Assembly: GCA_003213255.1 (NCBI GenBank)
Contig: QCNI01000012.1
Location: forward strand, 1 to 43,418
Source: Prochlorococcus sp. AG-424-P16
Lineage (GTDB): Bacteria; Cyanobacteriota; Cyanobacteriia; PCC-6307; Cyanobiaceae
Direction: 5' to 3'
Length of the DNA: 43,418 nt
A program made the position numbers and the translations under genes. Shown here one piece after another: positions 1 to 9,266 of the stretch (position 1 is the stretch's first letter; every line of letters begins with the position of its first letter). The notes under the pieces were generated by a model. The model saw only the letters and a list, made by a program, of their open reading frames with translations. It was not told the origin of the DNA and did not search any database.

Positions 1-460
1 GTATTAAAAAAATGATGAGTGAAAACCCTTTTTGAAAAGGTTTTGTTTCACCAGTTGGTGTCTCAGTTACATTAATAAATTTTTTTTTCTTCAATACTCC
101 TTGTTTTGGGCGCAGTGAGTTAAGAGATTTTTTATTGAGTGATGGGTCGCTTTCAAACTGTACGTTCCAATTTTCTGGCTTTTTAATGTCAGGAGAGTCT
201 ATAACTTCCATCAAATATTTTGCATTTTCTCTCGTCTTATTATCGTAAGATTTTAGAAGTTCTTTACAAAACCTTTTAGCCTCATCCCTTTTGTTGATAC
301 CACATAGAGCAGTAATTAAGATTGTTCTTAAATTTACTCCCTCTTTATTTGATAAAGGAAATGATTCGATTATGGGCAAAAGAAATTCAATGCAATAATG
401 ATATTCACCTTTAGCTAAAGCAAGTTCTACTTTTTCTAAAACTTGCTCATAAGTTTTCAT
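1..460 (-). CDS. TPR-like conserved protein, partial (C-terminus beyond left edge)
   Basis: The minus-strand frame opens at an ATG at 458-460 and stays open for 153 codons to the window edge, so the 3' part is missing. The protein starts MKTYEQVLEKVELALAKGEY. Its first 90 residues look like alternating amphipathic helices of the TPR/HAT kind. A segment near residues 95-105 (SPDIKKPENW) resembles a cyanobacterial family that carries a short TPR region before a membrane-anchored domain. The last visible residues (GFSLIIFLI) look like the beginning of a membrane segment. It lies 3 nt downstream of argB on the same strand, so the two are probably co-transcribed. I do not recognise a specific function. 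A DUF3153-type protein is possible but is a guess. Confidence 0.6.
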   Translation of the reverse strand, partial: MKTYEQVLEKVELALAKGEYHYCIEFLLPIIESFPLSNKEGVNLRTILITALCGINKRDEAKRFCKELLKSYDNKTRENAKYLMEVIDSPDIKKPENWNVQFESDPSLNKKSLNSLRPKQGVLKKKKFINVTETPTGETKPFQKGFSLIIFLI

Positions 461-463
461 AGG

Positions 464-1315
464 TTAGGCGACTATCATTGTACCTATTCCGGAATTTGTA
501 AAAATCTCAAGAAGTAATGAATGTTCTATTCTCCCATCAATAATGTGTGCTGCTTTGACTCCTTGGGCTAAAGCTCTTATACAGCATTCTGTCTTTGGAA
601 TCATACCTTCAGTTACAATTTTTTTATCAATTAAATCTCTTGCTTCTTTTAGATTAGTTTTTTCAATAAGACTATTTTTGTTATCTTTTTCTTTTAAAAT
701 ACCTTGTGTATCAGTAAGAAGAATAAGTTTTTCTGCATTTATTGCAGCAGCAATTTCTCCAGCAACAAAATCTGCATTGATGTTATGGGAAATACCCTCC
801 AAAGTTGATCCAATGCTAGAAATAATTGGGATATATCCTTTATGAATAAGAGGATCTAATACTTCAGGGTTGATTTTTGTAACCTCTCCTACTAACCCAT
901 GGCTCCCATCTCCTAGTTCTCTAGATTGAATTAAGTTGCCATCAAGACCCGATATTCCAACAGCTAAGGATCCAGTTTTATTAATCCCTTTTACAATTTG
1001 TTTGTTAACTCTACCCATTAGAACCATCTCGACTATTTCCATTGTTTTTTGATCAGTAATTCTTAATCCATTTTCGAATTTAGGAGATATTTCTAATTTC
1101 TTTAACCAATTATTAATCTCTGGTCCACCTCCATGAATTACTATCGGACAAACCCCAACTGTTGATAAAAGTGCAATATCTCTAAAAAAAGCATTTTTTA
1201 AATTATCATTTTCCATAACAGAACCACCATACTTGATAACAATTTTTCTACCTGAGAAACTTTGTATATATGGAAGTGCTTCGCTTAATATTGATACTCT
1301 TTGAGAATCATTCAT
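464..1315 (-). CDS. argB: Acetylglutamate kinase
   Basis: Phosphorylates N-acetyl-L-glutamate with ATP, the second and controlled step of arginine synthesis in the cytosol. At 283 residues it has the normal length. The amino acid kinase fold is visible: K28-Y-G-G-S near the N-terminus binds phosphates, HGGGPEI is at 61-67, and LLTDTQGIL in the nucleotide-binding half is typical. The N-terminal helix before K28 is the part that, in cyanobacterial homologues, supports arginine feedback inhibition and hexamer assembly. Cyanobacterial acetylglutamate kinases are usually activated by PII (GlnB), so that control is likely here but not shown by the sequence. The ATG start at 1315 follows a 64-nt gap. 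The TPR-like gene follows 3 nt after the stop. Confidence 0.97.
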   Translation of the reverse strand: MNDSQRVSILSEALPYIQSFSGRKIVIKYGGSVMENDNLKNAFFRDIALLSTVGVCPIVIHGGGPEINNWLKKLEISPKFENGLRITDQKTMEIVEMVLMGRVNKQIVKGINKTGSLAVGISGLDGNLIQSRELGDGSHGLVGEVTKINPEVLDPLIHKGYIPIISSIGSTLEGISHNINADFVAGEIAAAINAEKLILLTDTQGILKEKDNKNSLIEKTNLKEARDLIDKKIVTEGMIPKTECCIRALAQGVKAAHIIDGRIEHSLLLEIFTNSGIGTMIVA

Positions 1316-1379
1316 TATTAAAATTCATTAAAACTTGATTGAATTGAGAAATTAGGTTTTTACAAATATATCCCCATAT

Positions 1380-1910
1380 TTAATAAAAGAGAATAAAATC
1401 AAATTCTTTTTTATTATCGTCGATAATAAATTCTGATTCAAGACCTTTGACGAAAAACCTATTTAATCTTTCTTGTTTTTCAATCCATTTTTCTATAGGG
1501 ACAGCATTTAATTCGAAACGCATTCTGAGACCATTTTTTTCTTCCTTTGTAATCTCTTCTATTTCTTTTAATTGAGGGGGGTTATCCTCGTCCCACAAAT
1601 TTAAAGATTCTAATGACGATTCAAGATGAGCTTTTATCCCATACCTCCATCTTGTAACGTCTTTAACTAATGCTGTTAGTTCTTTTGGTCTATTAAATTT
1701 ATTTGTCGCAAAATTTGTCTTATCAAATAACTCTACAGGAGGTATTTCGGACGTCTTTAAGCCTAAGCCAATTAGGAAAATAGGTACTCCATAAAAAAAA
1801 GTAGGTACACTTAAATTCACTGAGTCTGTAAAATAAGCAGTCATTCCAACAAAAGCTAATATACCCCCAGCGGTTACGATTAAGTTTCCAGGCGATAAGT
1901 ATTTCATCAT
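1380..1910 (-). CDS. DUF2854 family membrane protein
   Basis: A 176-residue protein of a family found in cyanobacteria and plant chloroplasts (DUF2854). Two hydrophobic segments lie near residues 10-28 and 35-50 with a short PTFFYGVPIF turn between them. They are followed by a soluble domain rich in charged residues that ends in FDFILFY. The function is unknown. The location is probably the thylakoid or plasma membrane, inferred from the two membrane segments. Two consecutive ATG codons (1910 and 1907) could each start it and no strong Shine-Dalgarno is visible. It is divergent from the small gene at 1953, with only 42 nt between their starts, so their promoters must overlap. Confidence 0.8.
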   Translation of the reverse strand: MMKYLSPGNLIVTAGGILAFVGMTAYFTDSVNLSVPTFFYGVPIFLIGLGLKTSEIPPVELFDKTNFATNKFNRPKELTALVKDVTRWRYGIKAHLESSLESLNLWDEDNPPQLKEIEEITKEEKNGLRMRFELNAVPIEKWIEKQERLNRFFVKGLESEFIIDDNKKEFDFILFY

Positions 1911-1952
1911 TTTGATTTAGTAGAATGAGCTTTAAAAGGGCTAACAAGTATT

Positions 1953-2135
1953 ATGCAAGATCCTAATACTGCAAATCAAGGAGATTTAATTTTTAAACTT
2001 GATCAAGATAGAGCATGGCTACTAGAAAATCTTGATAAGGGTAAATGGCCAGAAATCAGAAGCGAACTTGCCGAGCTTGAAAGAAAAATAAGCAAGTTAA
2101 TTATAAGTGTTCAAGAAAATAATGTTGATATTTGA
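1953..2135 (+). CDS. Small conserved hypothetical protein (60 aa)
   Basis: A 60-residue acidic protein starting MQDPNTANQGDLIFKLDQDR, with a helical second half (LAELERKISKLIISVQ) suggesting a short coiled coil. There is no membrane segment and no cysteine. It fits exactly between a divergent DUF2854 gene and ssb, and ends 1 nt before the ssb stop on the other strand. This tight placement and its coding-like composition support a real gene. I do not recognise a function. The coiled-coil half suggests self-association or partner binding, which is inference. Confidence 0.65.
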   Translation: MQDPNTANQGDLIFKLDQDRAWLLENLDKGKWPEIRSELAELERKISKLIISVQENNVDI

Positions 2136-2136
2136 T

Positions 2137-2562
2137 TTAAAAAGGTATTTCGTCAACTTCAGGTACTAAAGGCGAACTATCCCAACTAGATTTTTTGGCC
2201 GTTTCTTTATTTTCAAGTGACTCATTATTTTCTTTTTGATCAGACTTAATAACATCAACTGGCGATATTTGATGAATTTTTGAAGCTGTTAGTTCTGCTT
2301 GCTTTTCTTTCGTTCCGTCTTTTCTAGTGACAGAATTCATCTTTAGAGTTCCCTCAATAACAATATTTTGCCCCTCCTTAAGTTCATCTACCATTTCTTG
2401 AGCAATATTTCCCCATCCTATAATCTTGAGATCTCTGGTTGGATCTTCACTACGTAATCCTTTAAAATTAACAATCATTTCTGCTATTGGAGTTTGGTTT
2501 TCTTTGGTATACCTCATTTGGGGAGCGCTATTAATGATCGCCTGAATTAAACAATGATTCAT
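2137..2562 (-). CDS. ssb: Single-stranded DNA-binding protein
   Basis: A 141-residue SSB. Residues 1-100 form the OB fold (NHCLIQAIINSAP, then DLKIIGWGNIAQEM and LKEGQNIVIEGTLKMNSV). A low-complexity linker follows, and the last residues are VDEIPF, the acidic tip used to recruit replication and repair partners. It coats single-stranded DNA during replication, recombination and repair, usually as a tetramer. The fold is of the short cyanobacterial type that differs somewhat from E. coli SSB. The gene is monocistronic, convergent with the 60-aa gene and divergent from cobK, with 28 nt between the ssb and cobK starts. Confidence 0.9.
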   Translation of the reverse strand: MNHCLIQAIINSAPQMRYTKENQTPIAEMIVNFKGLRSEDPTRDLKIIGWGNIAQEMVDELKEGQNIVIEGTLKMNSVTRKDGTKEKQAELTASKIHQISPVDVIKSDQKENNESLENKETAKKSSWDSSPLVPEVDEIPF

Positions 2563-2590
2563 TACTTACTATTTAATTAAAGACATACTG

Positions 2591-3388
2591 ATGCAGAATC
2601 AAAGAAATTGCTATAAAAATGTTTGGATCCTATCAGGAACTTCGGATGGACCTGTAATAGCTAATAGGCTTCTTGAACTTAATTATTCAGTCTTTGCAAG
2701 TGTTTTAACTTATAAAGCAGGGCAAGCTTATATTGAGAATCCAAAGTTACATATCATTACGGGGAAATTAAATAATAAAGATCAAATAATTAATTTTATA
2801 AATAAAAATAAAATCACATGCGTTGTCGATGCTACTCATCCCTTTGCCGTAATAATTTCTAAAAATCTTAATAATGCATGTAAAGAGATTAATGCACCTC
2901 TTTTAATATTTGAGAGGAAATCTCTAATTAATAACACTAATAATTTTTTTTATATTAATCATTTAAAGGATATAAATAATGTTGATATTGAGAATAAGAA
3001 TATTCTTCTTGCAATAGGATCAAGATTCCTTAACGATACAGCTAGTTATTATATGAATTGTAAAGCAAATGTATTTACAAGGGTACTTCCAACTTATGAG
3101 AGTATAACTAAAGCTTTTGGATCATGTATTAAAAATTCAAACATAGCGATACTTGAACCGAGTAAAAATAATAGAAGCAATTTAGAAAAAAAACTTTGCG
3201 ATTTTTGGGAGATAGATTATGTTTTATGCAGAGAATCTGGAAGTTATTCTCAGAAAAACTGGGAGAGTATAGTTTCTGGAAGTAAGATGAAGTTATTTTT
3301 GGTTAAAAGGCCGAAAGTTAAAAATGATTTTTCTTACTCTTTTGATCAATATCACAATTTAATAAATCACATAATTAAAAAATATTGA
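2591..3388 (+). CDS. cobK: Precorrin-6A reductase
   Basis: Reduces precorrin-6A (or the cobalt form) with NADPH in corrin ring synthesis toward vitamin B12 in the cytosol. The N-terminal nucleotide-binding motif WILSGTSDGPVIANRLLELN and the following VDATHPFA segment near residues 80-87 are hallmarks of the CobK/CbiJ family. At 265 residues it has normal family length. The ATG start at 2591 lies only 28 nt from the divergent ssb start. cutA follows 13 nt after its stop on the same strand. Its presence agrees with B12 synthesis in Prochlorococcus; cobO, a later step of the same pathway, is at 19623-20315. No cobalamin riboswitch was seen upstream. Confidence 0.9.
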   Translation: MQNQRNCYKNVWILSGTSDGPVIANRLLELNYSVFASVLTYKAGQAYIENPKLHIITGKLNNKDQIINFINKNKITCVVDATHPFAVIISKNLNNACKEINAPLLIFERKSLINNTNNFFYINHLKDINNVDIENKNILLAIGSRFLNDTASYYMNCKANVFTRVLPTYESITKAFGSCIKNSNIAILEPSKNNRSNLEKKLCDFWEIDYVLCRESGSYSQKNWESIVSGSKMKLFLVKRPKVKNDFSYSFDQYHNLINHIIKKY

Positions 3389-3401
3389 TTTTTAATTCAT
3401 T

Positions 3402-3707
3402 ATGGAAGTATTAGTTATGATCACAACTGAATCAAGTAAAGCAAATGCTTTGCGAATGGCTAAATTATTAATACAAAATAAACTTGCAGCTTGTGTTTCG
3501 ATAAAGCAAATTTTTTCAATTTATAAGTGGGATAATGATATTGAAGAAACTAAAGAGTTTGAAATCACAATAAAAAGTAAACTAGAATTTAAAGATTGTT
3601 TAATTGATTTCGTAAACAAAAATTCTACATATGATGTCCCTCAAATTATTTACAAAAAATACCATGCTGAGATGAAGTATTATGATTGGTTGAATAAGAC
3701 TTTTTGA
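3402..3707 (+). CDS. cutA: CutA1 divalent-cation tolerance family protein
   Basis: A 101-residue protein of the CutA1 family, which forms ferredoxin-like trimers similar to PII signalling proteins. Diagnostic segments are the N-terminal beta strand (MEVLVMITTESS), NKLAACVSI at 26-34, IYKWDNDIEETKEFE at 41-55, and YDVPQIIYKK near 80. The family was named for copper tolerance in E. coli, but in cyanobacteria its role is unclear and loss often has little effect on metal tolerance. It lies 13 nt after cobK and ends 5 nt before the stop of the convergent pfkB-type gene. Confidence 0.9.
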   Translation: MEVLVMITTESSKANALRMAKLLIQNKLAACVSIKQIFSIYKWDNDIEETKEFEITIKSKLEFKDCLIDFVNKNSTYDVPQIIYKKYHAEMKYYDWLNKTF

Positions 3708-3712
3708 TTAAA

Positions 3713-4714
3713 CTATTTTATTAACTCTTTAAGATCAATATCTGTTCTGGATCCTAATTGCGTAATTATTTGCCCAGCACAAATTGAAGCAATCTCTCCG
3801 CATTTTTTTAGGGAATAATTGTTTATTAATCCATGGATAAATCCTCCGGCATAGATATCTCCCGCTCCTGTCGTATCAATAATCTTGCCTTTCGTTATTG
3901 ACTCAATTATTTCAACATTATTTTTGTTAACAATTAGAGAACCATTGCTACCAAGAGTTACTATGACCAATTCACATAAGGAAAATAGGTCTTCTTGGCA
4001 GCTTGCTAATATATCATTTTTAAATAGACTTAACACCTCGGATTCATTACAAAAAACAATATCTACATATTCATAAATTAATTCCAAGAAACTCTCACGA
4101 TGTCTATCTACACAAAATGAATCAGACAAAGAAAGGATTATTTTTGTATTAGATTGTTTTGCAATTTGGGCGGCTTTAATAAAAGCTTTTTTAGCTAATT
4201 CGCTGTCCCATAAATATCCTTCTAAATATAAGTATTTACTTTCTTTAATTAAAGTAAAGTCAATGTCTTTTGGTTCAAATTCAACAGATGCTCCTAGGTA
4301 AGTGCACATAGTTCTTTGTGCATCAGGTGTAACCAAAATGATTGAATGAGCTGTTGGAGCACCTTCAATAGTAGGTGGAGTATTAAATATAGTTTTACTT
4401 TTTTTTATATCTTCAGAAAAGAAATTCCCAAATTGATCATTTTTCACTCTTCCAATAAACTGCACATGATTGCCTAATTCTGCTAAAGAAACAACGGTAT
4501 TTGCTGAGGACCCACCTGAAATTTGTTTGATTACTTTGCAATTTTCTAACAATCTCTGAGATTCATCAGAATTAATTAGATTCATTGATCCTTTATCTAG
4601 ATTATGTATCTCAAGAAACTCATCTTCAACATTTACAATAATATCTACTATTGCGTTGCCCAGACCAATGAGATCAACTTTTTTCTGTTCAAAATGTCTA
4701 AAGGATTCCTTCAT
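3713..4714 (-). CDS. PfkB-family sugar/nucleoside kinase
   Basis: A 333-residue ribokinase-fold kinase. Visible family marks are the N-terminal DLIGLGNAIVDIIV segment, the substrate region SGGSSANTVVSLAELG near 66-81, and the signature DTTGAGDIYAGGF, in which G283-A-G-D286 holds the catalytic aspartate and anion hole. It transfers phosphate from ATP to a hydroxymethyl group of a sugar or nucleoside. The N-terminal pattern is closest to the adenosine-kinase-like subgroup of PfkB proteins, but the substrate cannot be told from sequence. It is the last gene of the minus-strand run proS > psb27 > purA > this gene, 15 nt after purA. Linkage to purA makes a purine nucleoside substrate attractive, as inference only. 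Confidence 0.88.
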   Translation of the reverse strand: MKESFRHFEQKKVDLIGLGNAIVDIIVNVEDEFLEIHNLDKGSMNLINSDESQRLLENCKVIKQISGGSSANTVVSLAELGNHVQFIGRVKNDQFGNFFSEDIKKSKTIFNTPPTIEGAPTAHSIILVTPDAQRTMCTYLGASVEFEPKDIDFTLIKESKYLYLEGYLWDSELAKKAFIKAAQIAKQSNTKIILSLSDSFCVDRHRESFLELIYEYVDIVFCNESEVLSLFKNDILASCQEDLFSLCELVIVTLGSNGSLIVNKNNVEIIESITKGKIIDTTGAGDIYAGGFIHGLINNYSLKKCGEIASICAGQIITQLGSRTDIDLKELIK

Positions 4715-4729
4715 TAATTTGGAACTAAA

Positions 4730-6112
<1,383 letters not shown>

Positions 6113-6121
6113 TGAATTGTA

Positions 6122-6559
6122 TCAACTTTCTCTTAGAACCATTTTTTCAGCAAGAGAAAATTCTTTGGTTAAACGCTCCTTAAGTTTATCTGGTAAAGGT
6201 CTACTTGCAAAGTTTTTGTAATGACCTGCCATAGCATTTAATGCTGTTTGCATTGTAGTAAATGATTGTGTTTTATTCACCATCCCTCTATTTCTATATC
6301 TCGAAATATAGTCAGTTATGAGTGTAAGAGCCTCACTTCTTATTTCATCTTTATTTGGAGAATCTTTTGGACTATCAACAGCTGTTTGTAATGTTTTAAC
6401 AACTGAAATTGTATCCTTTGTATAGTCACCTGTCATAGCGGTTTTTGCAGCTATGGAAGGGGAACTAAATAGTGTAAAAGCAACAATTAAGGATATTGCA
6501 AAAGATATAGCTTTGGTAAGATTCTTGAAAAATAATTTTGATGTCCATTTCAGTAACAT
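6122..6559 (-). CDS. psb27: Photosystem II assembly/repair protein Psb27
   Basis: Psb27 binds CP43 on the lumenal face of photosystem II during assembly and repair and keeps the manganese cluster site open. The 145-residue protein has an N-terminal hydrophobic signal (about 15-32) followed by SPSIAAKTA. The mature four-helix domain is recognisable from GDYTKDTISVVKTL and the GHYKNFASRPLP segment. Cleavage after SIAA (near residue 38) is likely. There is no cysteine at the signal end, so the lipoprotein anchor described for other cyanobacterial Psb27 proteins appears absent. GGGAG sits 7 nt before the ATG. It is preceded by proS by 27 nt on the same strand. Confidence 0.93.
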   Translation of the reverse strand: MLLKWTSKLFFKNLTKAISFAISLIVAFTLFSSPSIAAKTAMTGDYTKDTISVVKTLQTAVDSPKDSPNKDEIRSEALTLITDYISRYRNRGMVNKTQSFTTMQTALNAMAGHYKNFASRPLPDKLKERLTKEFSLAEKMVLRES

Positions 6560-6586
6560 AATTTAGCTCCCAAAAAAAAATAAGCC

Positions 6587-8389
6587 TCAAGACTTTTTAT
6601 TGTACATTATTTTAGATTCGGAAATAAATGTTTCTAACAATTTATCAGCACTAATTTTAATCTTAGTATTATTTGTTCTGCATAAAAGTTCTACTTCTTT
6701 ATTAATAGAATCTCTGCCAATAATTATCTGAAAAGGAATACCAATTAATTCGGCATCTTTAAATTTCACTCCAGCTCTATCGTTTCTATCATCAAGAAGG
6801 ACATCAATTTTATTAATTAAAAAGTTGTTATAGATTTGCTCAGTAAGATCACTTTGAATAGGATCTTTTAGGTTTGTTGGTATAATAATAACTTCAAAAG
6901 GAGAAATCTGGATAGGCCAACAAATTCCTTTTTGATCATGATTCTGTTCGATAGCCGCTTGAGCTATTCTTGTCACTCCTATTCCGTAACAACCCATCCA
7001 TAAATTTTTTAACTGACCGTCCTTATCAGAGAACTTTGCATTTAATTTTTCACTATATTTTTGACCTAGTTGGAAAATATGTCCAATCTCGATACCTTTT
7101 TTTTCTTTAAGTTCTTGATCATCATAAATACTTACTTTATCTCCTTTTTTGGCATTCCTGATATCCCCAATTAGATAGTCGTTCGAATCAAAAGAAAATT
7201 CTTGAAAAACTTTATGGAAATTAACTTTATTCCCTCCACTTATAAACTTTGAAAGGTCACTTGCAGAATAGTCAATTATTCTTGTCCATTTTTTTTCCCA
7301 ATTAGAACTAGCTTTAATAGTTTTATTATCTAAATCTGGCCCAATAAAACCTAAGGTTAAATCAACTAGATTTTTTTCGATAGTATTTTTGTCTTCAATC
7401 TTTTTAAGATTAAGGAGATTAAAGTGATGAAGTTTATTGATTAAGTTAAAAAGCTTTACTTCATTAATGTGTTGATCGCCTCTTATGCATGCAAGTATTG
7501 GGACTTCAAAATTACCTTCGAATTGTGCAAGGAATATTACTACTTTAATAATCTGACTTGGGTCTAAATTGTTATTATTGCAAACTTCTAGGATTGTTTT
7601 TTGATGAGGCGTTTCCAACCAATCTGCAAAATTATCTTTTAGTGGAATAGGTTGAGAGGGTAGAGAAACAGCTTTTTCGATATTGGCAGCATAAGAACCG
7701 CTTTGAGTGTACAAAATGGAATCTTCCCCAGAATCAGCAGTGACCATAAATTCTTTAGATGAAGCACCACCAATTGCTCCACTATCAGCTTCAACCCCTA
7801 CTGTCTGTAGTCCACAAGATTTAAAGATATTTTCATAAGCATTGCCCACTTTTTCATAGAAATAAGCTAGATCGTTTTCTGAAGAATGAAAAGAATAAGC
7901 ATCTTTCATTATAAATTCTCTACTTCTCATCAATCCAAACCTTGGCCTTATTTCATCTCTAAATTTTGTCTGAATTTGGTAAAAACATTGAGGTAATTGC
8001 TTATATGAGTTGATTATTTCTGATGCAATACTGGTGATCACCTCTTCGTGAGTTGGTGCCAAACCAAATTCTTTACCTTGTCTATCTTTGAGATTAAACA
8101 TTATTCCTTCACCTGCGGTATATCCTTCCCACCTTTCACTTTTTTTCCATAAATCTGCAGGATGAAGTTGGGGTAATAGTAATTTTGTACAGCCAATATT
8201 ATTAAGTTCTTTCTCTATTATTGCGGATATTTTTTCAATAACTCTAAGCATTAGTGGCATGTATGCATAAATACCGCTGTTAACTCTGCGAATAAACCCA
8301 GCTTTTAAGAGTAATTGATGTGAAATAATCTCAGCTTCAGAAGGTGTGTCACGAAGTGTCCCCAGAGGAAATGAGGTGGTCACGCGCAT
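6587..8389 (-). CDS. proS: Prolyl-tRNA synthetase
   Basis: Charges tRNA-Pro with proline. The 600-residue class II enzyme begins MRVTTSFPLGTLRDTPSEAE. The motif 2 region KFRDEIRPRFGLMRSREFIM is at about 143-162, and an inserted editing-type domain separates it from the C-terminal catalytic motif 3 region (GCYGIGVTRIAQAAIEQNHD). The anticodon-binding domain (ISPFEVIIIP to the end) follows. This is the bacterial, editing-domain form. It heads the minus-strand run proS > psb27 > purA > pfkB-type gene. Upstream lies a 175-nt divergent intergenic region shared with the HTH gene at 8565. Confidence 0.96.
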   Translation of the reverse strand: MRVTTSFPLGTLRDTPSEAEIISHQLLLKAGFIRRVNSGIYAYMPLMLRVIEKISAIIEKELNNIGCTKLLLPQLHPADLWKKSERWEGYTAGEGIMFNLKDRQGKEFGLAPTHEEVITSIASEIINSYKQLPQCFYQIQTKFRDEIRPRFGLMRSREFIMKDAYSFHSSENDLAYFYEKVGNAYENIFKSCGLQTVGVEADSGAIGGASSKEFMVTADSGEDSILYTQSGSYAANIEKAVSLPSQPIPLKDNFADWLETPHQKTILEVCNNNNLDPSQIIKVVIFLAQFEGNFEVPILACIRGDQHINEVKLFNLINKLHHFNLLNLKKIEDKNTIEKNLVDLTLGFIGPDLDNKTIKASSNWEKKWTRIIDYSASDLSKFISGGNKVNFHKVFQEFSFDSNDYLIGDIRNAKKGDKVSIYDDQELKEKKGIEIGHIFQLGQKYSEKLNAKFSDKDGQLKNLWMGCYGIGVTRIAQAAIEQNHDQKGICWPIQISPFEVIIIPTNLKDPIQSDLTEQIYNNFLINKIDVLLDDRNDRAGVKFKDAELIGIPFQIIIGRDSINKEVELLCRTNNTKIKISADKLLETFISESKIMYNKKS

Positions 8390-8505
8390 ACAGAAAAATC
8401 CTTAGGTAATATTTAATTTTATCAATTAAGGTGAAAAAATAATTCAAAGTGTCTTGAGTCCCTCAACGCGGCTAGTCTAAGAATGTTCTTTCTGCTAACT
8501 TCTTC

Positions 8506-8542
8506 AGTAATGAAATGCAAACTCTTTAAAAAGTTCATTACT
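8506..8542. promoter_or_regulatory. Inverted repeat upstream of the HTH gene
   Basis: AGTAATGAA (8506-8514) and TTCATTACT (8534-8542) are perfect 9-bp inverted copies separated by 19 nt, ending 22 nt before the ATG of the HTH gene at 8565. The placement between promoter and start fits an autoregulatory operator or a 5'-UTR hairpin. A 9-bp dyad in such AT-rich sequence can occur by chance, so comparison with related genomes would decide. Confidence 0.35.
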
Positions 8543-8564
8543 AGTTAATCATTTTCTTAAGTTT

Positions 8565-8915
8565 ATGGAAAATATAGATTCTAATATTTCCAGTGAAGAG
8601 GAATTAGTATGTATTGACGAAGTTCAAAAATTCCTAAATAGATCAAGAGCTTCTGTCTATAGGTATACAAATACAGATTTAAGAAATCTAAACCCTAGTT
8701 TTAATCCAAGAAAATTAAATCCCGAATTTCGGACTGATCAAAAAGATCCTTTGAAATTCCATCCTAATGAAGTAGCAAGATTTGCAAAAGATATCTTAAG
8801 AATAAAAGAAGTTACTGTAGAGGTCTTTAATACACCTTCGTCTGCTGCTCAAAATATACTGGCGCAAATATTAGACGAACTAAAATCTATTAGGTCTTTG
8901 CTAGAAAAAGAGTAA
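8565..8915 (+). CDS. Excisionase/MerR-like helix-turn-helix protein
   Basis: A 116-residue protein. Residues 14-35 (ELVCIDEVQKFLNRSRASVY) fit the winged HTH pattern of excisionase, AlpA and MerR-type DNA-binding proteins, in which a short helix, turn and recognition helix choose a site. A proline/asparagine-rich stretch (about 40-65) follows, then FHPNEVARFAKDIL, which resembles the residue-reading wing of the same fold. A C-terminal helix (LAQILDELKSIRSLLEKE) may dimerise. I infer a small transcription factor or nucleoid protein, not a mobile-element factor, because the neighbours are housekeeping genes. A dyad at 8506-8542 could be its own operator. The partner genes are unknown. Confidence 0.7.
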   Translation: MENIDSNISSEEELVCIDEVQKFLNRSRASVYRYTNTDLRNLNPSFNPRKLNPEFRTDQKDPLKFHPNEVARFAKDILRIKEVTVEVFNTPSSAAQNILAQILDELKSIRSLLEKE

Positions 8916-9011
8916 TTAAAAAGTCACTAATCAATGTTTTGATTTATTGACATTTTGAATGTAGGATAATGATGTTTAATTATCTCCTTAATCTTTATTA
9001 ATTAAGAGTTC

Positions 9012-9266
9012 TTGAGTTACACGAAATCAAAGCAGTTTATTCAAAGTAAATCAAGCGAAGAATCTTCTCATGGTTCTGCTCGAAATGATTTTGAAAGAGA
9101 TGATGATGACCCCTTAAGTATGAGGAGTTTATCAATAACATCTTTAGGTATTATTTTTGCCTTTTTGACAATTTTTTTACCTTCAATAAGCATTTTAATT
9201 GGCAGACCCTTATCTCAAGGAAACAAGATAATTCATAATCACGATTTTAAAAAAGATGGACCTTAG
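9012..9266 (+). CDS. Small single-span membrane protein
   Basis: An 84-residue protein with a hydrophilic, serine- and acid-rich N-terminus (SSEESSHGSARNDFERDDDD), one hydrophobic segment near 42-64 (ITSLGIIFAFLTIFLPSISI), and a basic tail. It starts with TTG at 9012; no ATG is available upstream in frame near it. Its last 11 nt overlap the ppa start, implying co-transcription and possibly coupled translation. TTGACA at 8947-8952 lies upstream but has no well-spaced -10. The protein has no family I recognise. Topology is probably N-in, single span. Confidence 0.65.
   Translation: MSYTKSKQFIQSKSSEESSHGSARNDFERDDDDPLSMRSLSITSLGIIFAFLTIFLPSISILIGRPLSQGNKIIHNHDFKKDGP

Noticed and set aside
543-845. 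Plus-strand frame of 100 codons inside argB, and similar frames opposite pyrH, the S1-domain gene, chlB, the site-2 protease and others.
   Set aside because: They lie entirely within well-identified genes on the other strand or frame and show no family resemblance.
2563-2590. Cobalamin riboswitch upstream of cobK.
   Set aside because: The 28-nt gap is far too short and no B12-box is visible.
8947-8952. Perfect TTGACA upstream of the 9012 gene.
   Set aside because: No -10 element at 16-18 nt spacing; the nearest candidates are 12-14 nt away, so I did not list it as a promoter.
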